Of a stretch of DNA of 8,698 nt, positions 1 to 6,953 are shown piece by piece. The first letter of the stretch is position 1. Each line of letters starts with the position of its first letter. The notes under the pieces were generated by a model. It saw only the letters and a list, made by a program, of their open reading frames with translations. It was not told where the DNA came from and did no database searches. Source of the stretch: Leptospirales bacterium (GTDB lineage: Bacteria > Spirochaetota > Leptospiria > Leptospirales > Leptonemataceae). Made by a program: the position numbers and the translations under genes. The stretch spans positions 1 to 8,698 of the forward strand of contig JABAAI010000036.1 of NCBI GenBank assembly GCA_014238825.1. Direction: 5' to 3'.

Positions 1-1524
1 GAGCCTATGGATACCCCTGAAACGCGTCCCTGGATGCTAAGAGCTAAAAATCATGATTATGTAGTCACTCGCGTCAATGAAACTGATGGCAGCACCCTGA
101 ATGGTGACCCTTTCTTTTTATTGGCTAGTTCTTTTGATCAAGCCATTTGCTTTGGTCGTGCCTATATTTACGAAGACTTTCAGAGCGTAGAAACTATTCC
201 AGATAAAACAAACCATCTCACTAATCTCCCACCTAATATGGCCTATCCACATGAAGATTATGAACTCATATTCAATGCCGATTTTGAGGATATAGCTAAT
301 GATTATGATCCAGCAGACCTCTTAAGCGAACTAGAAAAGCATGGACTTAGTATAAATCACAACCCAAAAATTGGTAATAAAGAATTTCCAGGAACAACAG
401 AAGACAAAAAAGATGACCCCGTCTTTGTGGAAGATGGCCAGCTCTATCTGGGATATAGTGTAACCGGTGGTGGTACTTATGAATGCGATCCTGATAACTT
501 AACAGAAGCTAAGCGTGCCGAAGCCTTTCATCCTGATAAATGTACTAGTAATGGCTCCGCTTCTTTAAGTACTCGCGCATTTAAGTATGGCTACCTAGAA
601 ATAAATATTTCTAAAATGGCAAAAAGCAGAACTATTACTAATTGGCTCCGAATGCTTACTCACAATAAGAACTGGCATAAGTATTTTGATTTTGCAAACT
701 CTGGCACTGGCGGAGTTTTTCCCTACTACGCGACGTCCACGGACAACCCAAACCCACCTATCCAATCTCGCGCTTACTGGCCAGAAATACCAGAGTCCAT
801 TACTACTGGAGTAAATGCTAATTTAGATAAATTTAAATATGAAATGTATGTTACTGGTAGTGAGTTACAATTAATGGAAAACCTCAACTATCCATGGCAA
901 TCGTACTCTCCATTTTTTTGGACAGTCAATCATTACGGCTATAATTATAACACCACGGGTAATGCTCGTTGGTATTACACAGTAGATACCACAAACTACG
1001 AATCCCTAGTCTACGGCATGGAATGGACCCCACAGGGTTATATTATCTGGCATAATAAAAATAATCAGGGTTGGGTGAAAAAAAGCGCCGTAAATCTTGC
1101 TGAACTCGGCAGAGGAAATGGTGGATCGAGCCATCAGTGTAACGACTATACCTCTGGAATGCCACAAACTATTATCACAAAAGGAAATCATAGTGTTAAT
1201 GGAGTTATTCAATGTGGCATCAATCATACTGCTCAACTTATTCATTTTTCTCCTATTTCAAAAAACGGTCCTGCAGACTACTCTGATCGTGATGCCTTTG
1301 ACTACTACTGGTGCAAGCAGTACTATGAAACTAATGGTAAATCTAAGGATGATATCCCTACTGATTCTATATGTAATGAAACTTATATCAAAAATGGCAT
1401 AAGTGCAAGCTCACAAGGTCCTGCTTCGCGATTAACTCATAAAGATCGTGTTGTGGGCTACGATTCGATTCGAGTTTATAAGCCAAAAAATAACTATTCT
1501 GACATGAAAAAACTTAATCAATAA
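1..1524 (+). CDS. GH16-family glycoside hydrolase-like protein, 5'-partial
   Basis: Likely a secreted beta-glucanase/agarase-type enzyme of the GH16 (concanavalin-A-like) fold. Residues are numbered from the ATG at 7. The GH16 part runs from about residue 84 (YELIFNADFED, like the family's opening strand) to about 492 (GYDSIRVYKP, like the closing strand). Between them lie STRAFKYGYLEI (188-199), the catalytic-type strand ELQLME (286-291), TVNHYGY (306-312) and YGMEWTPQGYIIW (336-348). The two catalytic glutamates E286 and E291 are present, but the usual Asp between them is Gln (Q288). Residues 8-60 (LRAKNHDYVVTRVN and following) weakly resemble a fascin-like beta-trefoil repeat, perhaps a carbohydrate-binding module. 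Seven cysteines (48, 160, 179, 378, 403, 436, 456) suit an exported protein. The frame is open to base 1, and no signal peptide follows the ATG at 7, so the true start is probably upstream of the window. GH16 assignment is firm; substrate is unknown. Confidence 0.8.
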   Translation, partial: EPMDTPETRPWMLRAKNHDYVVTRVNETDGSTLNGDPFFLLASSFDQAICFGRAYIYEDFQSVETIPDKTNHLTNLPPNMAYPHEDYELIFNADFEDIANDYDPADLLSELEKHGLSINHNPKIGNKEFPGTTEDKKDDPVFVEDGQLYLGYSVTGGGTYECDPDNLTEAKRAEAFHPDKCTSNGSASLSTRAFKYGYLEINISKMAKSRTITNWLRMLTHNKNWHKYFDFANSGTGGVFPYYATSTDNPNPPIQSRAYWPEIPESITTGVNANLDKFKYEMYVTGSELQLMENLNYPWQSYSPFFWTVNHYGYNYNTTGNARWYYTVDTTNYESLVYGMEWTPQGYIIWHNKNNQGWVKKSAVNLAELGRGNGGSSHQCNDYTSGMPQTIITKGNHSVNGVIQCGINHTAQLIHFSPISKNGPADYSDRDAFDYYWCKQYYETNGKSKDDIPTDSICNETYIKNGISASSQGPASRLTHKDRVVGYDSIRVYKPKNNYSDMKKLNQ

Positions 1525-1547
1525 GTATTATTTACCAATTAAGTTTT
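1509..1547. terminator. Candidate bidirectional terminator between convergent genes
   Basis: The arms AAAACTTAAT (1509-1518) and ATTAAGTTTT (1538-1547) are perfect reverse complements over 10 bases. Inside the 19-base loop lies a second dyad, AATAA (1520-1524) and TTATT (1528-1532). The structure spans the last codons of both the GH16-like gene and sufU. Read on the minus strand it ends in a run of six T, as an intrinsic terminator would. Read on the plus strand the T run is four bases followed by CTC. The stem has only one G:C pair, so its stability is doubtful. Confidence 0.35.
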
Positions 1548-2057
1548 CTCATATCTATAAGTTTCTTTAATTTTTGATTGATTGAGTGCTTGTTCGAGAG
1601 TACTCCAAACTAAAGTAGCACATTTAACCCGAATGGGATATTTATGAACTCCTCTAAAGGCCTCTAGGTCTTCCAATACTTCAAGTTCTCCTAACTTTTC
1701 TCGAATTTCTCCAAGTTTTTCAAATTCTAAAAGATTTAACGCTTCACCAGTTATAATCATCGCCTTAAAACGTTCAATAAGATGCCTAGCTTCTCTAATA
1801 CTCATTCCCTCCACTGCATCCGCCATCATCGAACCCGAAGCAAGTGAAATACTACAGCCTCTACTCTCCACCCGAATTGAGCTAATTTTATCTCCTTCGA
1901 TTAATATCTCTAGCTCCACCTCATCACCACAACTACGGTTAACACCTTCTTGAACAACAGTAGGATTACTTAAATGCCCGCATTTATTAGGACAATGGGA
2001 AGGATTCTGAGAATGCTCCAAAATCAATTCTTTGTACAATTCTTGACTAATGGACAT
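1539..2057 (-). CDS. sufU: SufU-type Fe-S cluster assembly sulfur acceptor
   Basis: Cytosolic zinc-dependent sulfurtransferase of the IscU-like fold that accepts persulfide sulfur from SufS for Fe-S cluster building. The metal-site residues are all visible: C43 and D45 in NRSCGDEVELE, C68 in RGCSISLASGSMM, and C146 in IRVKCATLVWSTLEQAL. The GCSIS...SMM strand and the KCATL..W C-terminal motif are typical of SufU rather than IscU, which would carry LPPVK near its third Cys. At 172 residues it is longer than usual SufU (about 145-150). The extra length is in the loop before C146, with a repeated EKLGE (113-117 and 120-124), and in the C-terminal tail. An added cysteine pair, C22 and C26, lies near the N terminus. 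The start is 21 bases after the sufS stop, with a weak AGG about 6 bases ahead of the ATG, so it is read from the sufS transcript. Confidence 0.9.
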   Translation of the reverse strand: MSISQELYKELILEHSQNPSHCPNKCGHLSNPTVVQEGVNRSCGDEVELEILIEGDKISSIRVESRGCSISLASGSMMADAVEGMSIREARHLIERFKAMIITGEALNLLEFEKLGEIREKLGELEVLEDLEAFRGVHKYPIRVKCATLVWSTLEQALNQSKIKETYRYEKT

Positions 2058-2078
2058 ATAAAACCTAAAGTAAGTTAA

Positions 2079-3323
2079 TCAGTTATTAGCAGGCATTTTA
2101 AATATAGAACGCACTAGCCGAAGTCCTCGGATTAATTGATCTACATCATCGGGTCCGTTGTAAAGATAAAAGCTAGCTCGAACAGTACCACTAATACCCA
2201 ATTTCCTCATTAACGGCTCACAGCAGTGGTGACCTGCTCTAACAGCAATACCTTCCTCATCAAGTACGCTTGCTGTATCATGAGGATGCACTCCTCGCAT
2301 ATTAAAGGAAATAATACCACCTCTATTTTCTTTTGTAAGTGGACCATAAAAGTCTATCCCCTCTATTTTTTGCATTTCTTCAAGGGCGTAAATTGTTAAT
2401 TCTGCTTCATGCTCTCGAATTTTTTCTAGACCTATTTTTGATAAATAGTTTAAAGCACTAGACCATGAAATCACGCCAGCAATATCAGGAGTCCCAGCTT
2501 CAAAGCGTCGTGGTAAAGTGGTTTCAGTAAAGTGATCCTTGTATACCGAAAGGATCATATCTCCACCTCCTAAAAAAGCACTTAGATTTTCTAAAATACT
2601 TTTTCTAGCATAAAGTAATCCAATGCCAGTAGGACCTAAGGCCTTGTGAGCACTGAGTGCATAAAAATCACAATCTAATTCTTGGACATCGGTATCTAAA
2701 TGAGCAAAACCCTGGGCTCCATCCACAACAAAAATGGCTTTTGCCAAATGAGCCTGCAAAGCCAAAGCTTTAAGATCATGAATAGTACCAAGGGCATTGC
2801 TCATTTGCTGAACCGCAACAACACGAGTCCTCTCATTAATTAATTTAGAGATTTGCGAACAATCATAGTAGCCATTTTTTGTTAGTGGAATGTGGCGTAG
2901 GCGAGCCTGTTTACGCTCTGCAAGTTGCATCCATGGTACTAGATTAGAATGATGTTCTAATTCGCTAATTAAAATTTCATCACCCGCTTTTATATACTTT
3001 TCACCCCAAGTGCGAGCAATTATGTTTAGACTCTCGGTAGCATTTCGCGTAAAAATACAGCTTTCTACTTTTGGTGCATTTAATGCCTTCGCTACCAGCT
3101 CACGAGTTTTTTCATATAAATCTGTCGCCTCATAACTTAGCCTATAGGCTCCTCGATGAATATTAGCATGCCTATAACGATAATAATCGCTAAAGGCATT
3201 AATTACTTGCTCTGGCTTCTGAGAGCTAGCAGCACTATCTAGGAAAACTAAATCCTTGCCATTCATCTTAGTCCCTAAGATAGGAAATTCCTTGCGAATG
3301 GCTTTGTAATCTAACTTTGACAT
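2079..3323 (-). CDS. sufS: Cysteine desulfurase SufS
   Basis: PLP-dependent enzyme that converts L-cysteine to L-alanine and holds the sulfur as a persulfide for transfer to SufU. It is 414 residues, the normal SufS length, and starts with the typical IRKEFPIL...LVFLDSAASSQKP. The PLP-binding lysine is K227 in SAHKALGPTGIG, preceded by the cofactor-contacting DGAQGFAHL segment. The active-site cysteine is C367 in the type II motif RAGHHCCEPLM, immediately followed by a second cysteine, C368. ELEHHSNLVPW and RFEAGTPDIAG are also class signatures. It is the first gene of a sufS-sufU pair and is transcribed away from folK. No strong Shine-Dalgarno sequence precedes the ATG at 3323; the 30 bases before it are AT-rich, with a TATAGA that could be a -10 box. 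SelA/SelD-type partners are absent nearby, so Fe-S assembly is the likelier role than selenocysteine lyase activity. Confidence 0.95.
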   Translation of the reverse strand: MSKLDYKAIRKEFPILGTKMNGKDLVFLDSAASSQKPEQVINAFSDYYRYRHANIHRGAYRLSYEATDLYEKTRELVAKALNAPKVESCIFTRNATESLNIIARTWGEKYIKAGDEILISELEHHSNLVPWMQLAERKQARLRHIPLTKNGYYDCSQISKLINERTRVVAVQQMSNALGTIHDLKALALQAHLAKAIFVVDGAQGFAHLDTDVQELDCDFYALSAHKALGPTGIGLLYARKSILENLSAFLGGGDMILSVYKDHFTETTLPRRFEAGTPDIAGVISWSSALNYLSKIGLEKIREHEAELTIYALEEMQKIEGIDFYGPLTKENRGGIISFNMRGVHPHDTASVLDEEGIAVRAGHHCCEPLMRKLGISGTVRASFYLYNGPDDVDQLIRGLRLVRSIFKMPANN

Positions 3324-3355
3324 ATTGTATCAATCTAGCTTCTATATTTTTTGTA

Positions 3356-3375
3356 AAGTTATTTAAAAATAACTT
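3356..3375. promoter_or_regulatory. AT-rich palindrome in the sufS/folK divergent spacer
   Basis: The arms AAGTTATTT (3356-3364) and AAATAACTT (3367-3375) are exact reverse complements separated by AA. The element lies in the 86-base spacer between the divergent starts of sufS and folK, about 33 bases from the sufS ATG and 35 from the folK ATG. That position fits an operator acting on either promoter. I do not recognise it as an IscR, Fur or Rrf2-type box. No G/C-rich stem with a T run follows it, so it is unlikely to be a terminator. Regulatory function is an inference from position and symmetry. Confidence 0.35.
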
Positions 3376-3409
3376 GTGCTAAGGCAAGCTTTCTAAAATT
3401 ATTTTTTTG

Positions 3410-3841
3410 ATGCAAAAACATCAAGTCTTCATTTCACTAGGCTCAAACCAAGGCGATAGACAAGCTCACATCGAGCAAGCTAAAAAAAAAATACAACAAA
3501 CAGAGGGCCTAGAAATTAAAGAAAAATCAAAGCACTTAGATAATCCTCCACTCCTATATACAAAACAAGCTAATTTTCTCAATCAAATCATCAAAATACA
3601 ATGCTCCCTCTCAGCTCATGCCTTACTCAAAAGGCTAAAGGCAATAGAAACTGAATTAGGTCGTAAAAATAGTTTCCGTTATGGACCTCGCAAAATAGAC
3701 TTAGACATACTTAGCTATGAAAATTTTCATTGCCAAGATGAAGAGCTTTGCCTACCCCACCCCGCCCTTGGTACACGCCCCTACCTAGAAACTCTACTTA
3801 GAGATCTGAATACCTCTTCTAAAACACTAAAAATGTTCTAA
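3410..3841 (+). CDS. folK: HPPK: 6-hydroxymethyl-7,8-dihydropterin pyrophosphokinase
   Basis: Folate-biosynthesis enzyme that transfers pyrophosphate from ATP to 6-hydroxymethyl-7,8-dihydropterin, producing the substrate of dihydropteroate synthase. The family signature RYGPRKIDLDIL is at residues 90-101 (numbered from the ATG), with the two Mg-binding aspartates D97 and D99. Also typical are VFISLGSNQGDR at the N terminus, FLNQ near residue 56 and LPHPALGTRPYL near 116-126. At 143 residues it is slightly shorter than the usual 155-165; the C-terminal end after the RP motif is brief. I chose the ATG at 3410. A TTG directly before it (3407) is in frame but has no ribosome-binding site. No Shine-Dalgarno sequence is visible for either start, and the upstream bases are T-rich, so initiation may be leaderless or weak. 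It stands alone, with no folB or folP beside it. Confidence 0.93.
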   Translation: MQKHQVFISLGSNQGDRQAHIEQAKKKIQQTEGLEIKEKSKHLDNPPLLYTKQANFLNQIIKIQCSLSAHALLKRLKAIETELGRKNSFRYGPRKIDLDILSYENFHCQDEELCLPHPALGTRPYLETLLRDLNTSSKTLKMF

Positions 3842-3880
3842 ATACGTGATCTCTATCCCGCGTTTAGTATGAGAACAAGA

Positions 3881-5242
3881 CTACTGTCTTTGCTGTATTG
3901 GTTGTGTTGCTGGTTGTTGTGTCGCTGCTGGTTTTCGAGTAAACTTTTTGAGAGGGTCTAACAAATCTTCTAAGTACACACTTGAAATTTTACGAAGACT
4001 TTGATCGGGCATACGTACAAGATAATCACTATAACCTTCACGACCAATGATAGACATCGTAATTTGCTTTTCCTGAATATCTCCTGCTATCTGATAGCCT
4101 AGGATCAGATCAAAGGCAAGTTTTTGATCCAAACCTTTCGTGATTTTTTTGGGAAACTCTATTGTCCGCCAAGAAAAAACATCTTGGATAAAAGAATTAA
4201 TAGCTTCCTGATTTGCTTCTAAACCGATTAATTCTGGATATTGAATACTCCAATTCTGCTTATCATTATTGCCATTATTAATAAAATGAACGAGTATAGG
4301 AGAAATACCAGAACTGCTTGTTTGTTGAGTCATTATTTTTTTTGCAATAACAGAGCGTAATCCTTCCTGTGGGATATCAGCTCCAATAAGATTTCTATCG
4401 CGAAAATAATCAAGCTCACCACTACCAATTTTTATTCGCAAATCACCACGCACTAAATATATTTCATTTTCTTCATCACGACGAATGTAACTCTCATCAG
4501 CCTTTTTGCTTGTTTGCCCCAAGAACAACTCAATTTGATCTTGATTGTTTGCTAGCGTAAAACGAACTCGAAGCCCCTCGTACTCACCCTTGGCATTCTT
4601 TCTCATCCCGATGGCATTTTCTTTCTCTGGACTGCGTGGTATCGAGTAATAACGTCGTAGCTTAGCAAGAGCTTCAAAAAGTTCTGCTACGCGTTGCACA
4701 TCCGCTGGATAACGCATATTTTTTGCTTTTAGATTGTTGTCAGTTCCCTTTTCCGTGCCTTCTTTATCCTTTATGGAAACCAGAAGCTCCCAAGAATACT
4801 GTCGTGCTTCAGAGCTATAAATTGTTTCTAAAAAAGATGCTGAATTTTGATTAGCAAGATGCCATTGTGATTTTGGTAGAGGGCTTTCTTTTTTACGCAT
4901 TAGTTTAAGGACATTATTTTTAAGGTCTGGATCATAAATTTCAATCATCGACAGATCATCTTGCTCTAGATCAACAAGAAGAGCAGCACCTTCATAGCCT
5001 CTATTAAAAATTCCTATGATATTAAACTGGAATAAAAGCAAGAAAGCTAGCAAAATATTAAAAAGAAAAATCGAAAGATGAGACTCAAAGGGATGTGTCA
5101 CCATCCATTGCTTGGCTTTCTTTAACTTAGAGAGCTTAGCCTGCATAATATTACGCAAAGAATCATTATCAAATAACATTTTTATGCTATTTTTAATATT
5201 TTGCACCTTCAGTTTTTGAGATTTTACTTTTTTGGATTTCAT
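3881..5242 (-). CDS. DUF4340-type membrane-anchored protein of ABC cassette
   Basis: Last gene of the ABC operon, of unknown biochemical function. A basic 55-residue N-terminal region, rich in Lys (KSKKVKSQKLK...), precedes a single membrane helix at about residues 56-79. The remaining ~370 residues are predicted to lie outside the inner membrane. This part resembles DUF4340: YPADVQRVAELFEALAKLR, a middle segment with SYIRRDEENEIYLVRGDL, then DYFRDRNLIGADI. The C-terminal tail is low-complexity Ala/Thr/Gln/Pro (KPAATQQPATQPIQQRQ). Proteins of this family regularly follow a GldG-type gene, as here. The ATG is 4 bases beyond the upstream gene's stop, so translation is probably coupled. Met22 or Met33 could be alternative starts that would shorten the cytoplasmic tail; the first ATG is favoured by the tight spacing. 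The family call rests on motif resemblance and gene order. Confidence 0.75.
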   Translation of the reverse strand: MKSKKVKSQKLKVQNIKNSIKMLFDNDSLRNIMQAKLSKLKKAKQWMVTHPFESHLSIFLFNILLAFLLLFQFNIIGIFNRGYEGAALLVDLEQDDLSMIEIYDPDLKNNVLKLMRKKESPLPKSQWHLANQNSASFLETIYSSEARQYSWELLVSIKDKEGTEKGTDNNLKAKNMRYPADVQRVAELFEALAKLRRYYSIPRSPEKENAIGMRKNAKGEYEGLRVRFTLANNQDQIELFLGQTSKKADESYIRRDEENEIYLVRGDLRIKIGSGELDYFRDRNLIGADIPQEGLRSVIAKKIMTQQTSSSGISPILVHFINNGNNDKQNWSIQYPELIGLEANQEAINSFIQDVFSWRTIEFPKKITKGLDQKLAFDLILGYQIAGDIQEKQITMSIIGREGYSDYLVRMPDQSLRKISSVYLEDLLDPLKKFTRKPAATQQPATQPIQQRQ

Positions 5243-5246
5243 TTTT

Positions 5247-6947
5247 CTAGCTTAAGCCTCTCTTCTTATTTCTATTTACTAAGCGCATTACTCCAAAAAT
5301 TCCAATTAGCAAAGGTAAGCCTAGGCTAAATGTCCAAGAGATAAAACTACTAACAAAGGAGCTACTCACGATCAAAGTTGAAATAGTACTCTGGCGTCCA
5401 CGCGCATCAGCTAAATCAGTGTCTCCTTCCACCAGCTCAAGTAAATTTAATAGAAAGGAATTATTCAAACTAAATATTTTTATCCCGATTTGATTTTGCA
5501 AGAGTACATCGGAAAGTAAATATGATGTCCCAATAACAAGCAGGTTTGAAGTGCTATCTACTAGCTGTTCACTTCTATGCAAGCTCTTGTCTATATCCTT
5601 ATCATTAGGAATATTAGCTTTGCTATAGGCACTTTTTAAAGAACCACTGGCTAAAACAGCAAGCGGCACCTGACGACCTATAAAATCATTTGCACTTTGG
5701 CTCATTCTTTGTATCTCACTGTAATCCAAGCTAGTTGATTTAAGGCTAACAGCCCGTGAAGAGCTTTGAACAAGATTATGAAACTTAAGCTTTGCTTGCT
5801 TAGCATTTTTTACATCCAAGGAAGAGAACCAAGGAAACACTAGCTGTTCGATACCTTTCAAAGCAGGATCCTTTGCTACAATATTACCAGCCTCTCTGGT
5901 ATAAACAGCCCAAGCAGGATAAAGTATTTGCTTGGGGAAGCTACCCTTAAAATCCCAAATAGGCATTGGCTGACTCGGCTCTATAATAATCTCACCACGT
6001 AAAGTGATACCATATTTGCCCAGCCATTCATTGAGGGCCGCTAGCTCCTTCTCTTTAATACTTGCCCGCCCCAAAGTCTTACCGCTACCACCAAGCACAT
6101 AAGGATTGGGACGGGCATTAGCTAATTGCATAGTAAATTCAAAACTACTAAACATACAAATAAGATTCCCGCCTCGCATTAAAAACTGATCTAAATTATA
6201 AATTTCTTTTTCCGCCAGCTCTGGTAGTCCCATCAAAATCAAACTCTGGATGCGGACAGGAATTGGTAGATTCAATTCAATACTATCTACTGCTCCCAAC
6301 TCCTTAGATAAAGTATTCTTAAAGCCGTAGAAATTGTCCTTGTTTTGATCCTGTTGACGCGTCCATGCATAAATTTCAGGAGAGCCAGTCGCCATCGCAA
6401 AGGCAATATTACTTTTATATTCACCACCACGCCCAAAACTCTTTATTTCTCTTAAGAGACGATACTCTAAATCTTTAACGAACCAGTTGCCATCCAATAG
6501 AGGGATAACTGTCGATTGCTCTCCCTTTTGAACATAGAGACCAAAATAACCCAAACGCACACTAGACTCTATCTCCTTTTGTTGCGCAATTTGGACGCCT
6601 TGGATACCACGCTCTTGAGCCTTGTTGCGTAAGTCTTCATGATCCGGATTATAAATGAGTAATTTTAGTTTTTCACCTGCCACACGATCCATTTCATAGA
6701 GAGTATTAAAAATAAGTTGAGTTTCACCAGAAATTTCTCCGGTAACCTCCTTTGAGATAAAGGCTTCAATAAGAACAGGCTCATCCAAAGCTTGAAAAAC
6801 ACGAGCGGTACTTTCAGAAACGGAATTTATCTGATCACGACTCAAATCTAAGCGCCAAGCAGAGCGAGCACAAATACCGTTTAGTAAAAAGAAGAGTACA
6901 AGTAAATTGCAATATAGAAAGGCTTGGGTTTGTATTATTTTTTTCAT
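5247..6947 (-). CDS. GldG-family ABC transporter auxiliary protein
   Basis: Membrane-anchored partner of an ABC exporter, of the GldG / ABC-transporter auxiliary (DUF4350-like) group. An N-terminal helix (about residues 10-27) and a C-terminal helix (about 532-556, then the basic tail NRNKKRGLS) bracket a large domain predicted to face the periplasm. Family features in order are: RLDLSRDQINSVSESTARVF (32-51) followed by LDEPVLIEAFIS (54-65); YNLDQFLMRGGNLICMF (250-266), as in the family's conserved (L)xxFLxxGGxLL strand; NLLVIGTSYLLSD (468-480); and NSFLLNLLELVEGDTDLADARGR (496-518). At 566 residues it is within the family's usual range. The ATG is 6 bases past the permease stop with no clear Shine-Dalgarno sequence, so coupled translation is likely. 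In Flavobacterium GldG is needed for gliding, but family members occur in many non-gliding bacteria, so no gliding function is claimed. Confidence 0.85.
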   Translation of the reverse strand: MKKIIQTQAFLYCNLLVLFFLLNGICARSAWRLDLSRDQINSVSESTARVFQALDEPVLIEAFISKEVTGEISGETQLIFNTLYEMDRVAGEKLKLLIYNPDHEDLRNKAQERGIQGVQIAQQKEIESSVRLGYFGLYVQKGEQSTVIPLLDGNWFVKDLEYRLLREIKSFGRGGEYKSNIAFAMATGSPEIYAWTRQQDQNKDNFYGFKNTLSKELGAVDSIELNLPIPVRIQSLILMGLPELAEKEIYNLDQFLMRGGNLICMFSSFEFTMQLANARPNPYVLGGSGKTLGRASIKEKELAALNEWLGKYGITLRGEIIIEPSQPMPIWDFKGSFPKQILYPAWAVYTREAGNIVAKDPALKGIEQLVFPWFSSLDVKNAKQAKLKFHNLVQSSSRAVSLKSTSLDYSEIQRMSQSANDFIGRQVPLAVLASGSLKSAYSKANIPNDKDIDKSLHRSEQLVDSTSNLLVIGTSYLLSDVLLQNQIGIKIFSLNNSFLLNLLELVEGDTDLADARGRQSTISTLIVSSSFVSSFISWTFSLGLPLLIGIFGVMRLVNRNKKRGLS

Positions 6948-6953
6948 TTTATT

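Noticed and set aside
1006..1245. A 79-residue open frame on the minus strand inside the GH16-like gene
   Set aside because: It lies wholly within a well-supported coding region, shows no recognisable motif and is best explained as a shadow frame.
1097..1402. A 101-residue open frame on the plus strand overlapping the GH16-like gene, with a hydrophobic Leu/Ile stretch
   Set aside because: The hydrophobic run comes from reading Asn/Thr/Tyr-rich codons out of frame. It has no ribosome site or spacing of its own.
3373..3388. Short dyad CTTG...CAAG before folK
   Set aside because: Only four to five pairs including a wobble, too weak to call.
3799..3855. Inverted repeat TAGAGATC (3799-3806) and GATCTCTA (3848-3855) around the folK end, considered as a terminator
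   Set aside because: The loop is about 41 bases, the stem is 8 pairs and no T run follows it, so it is probably chance.
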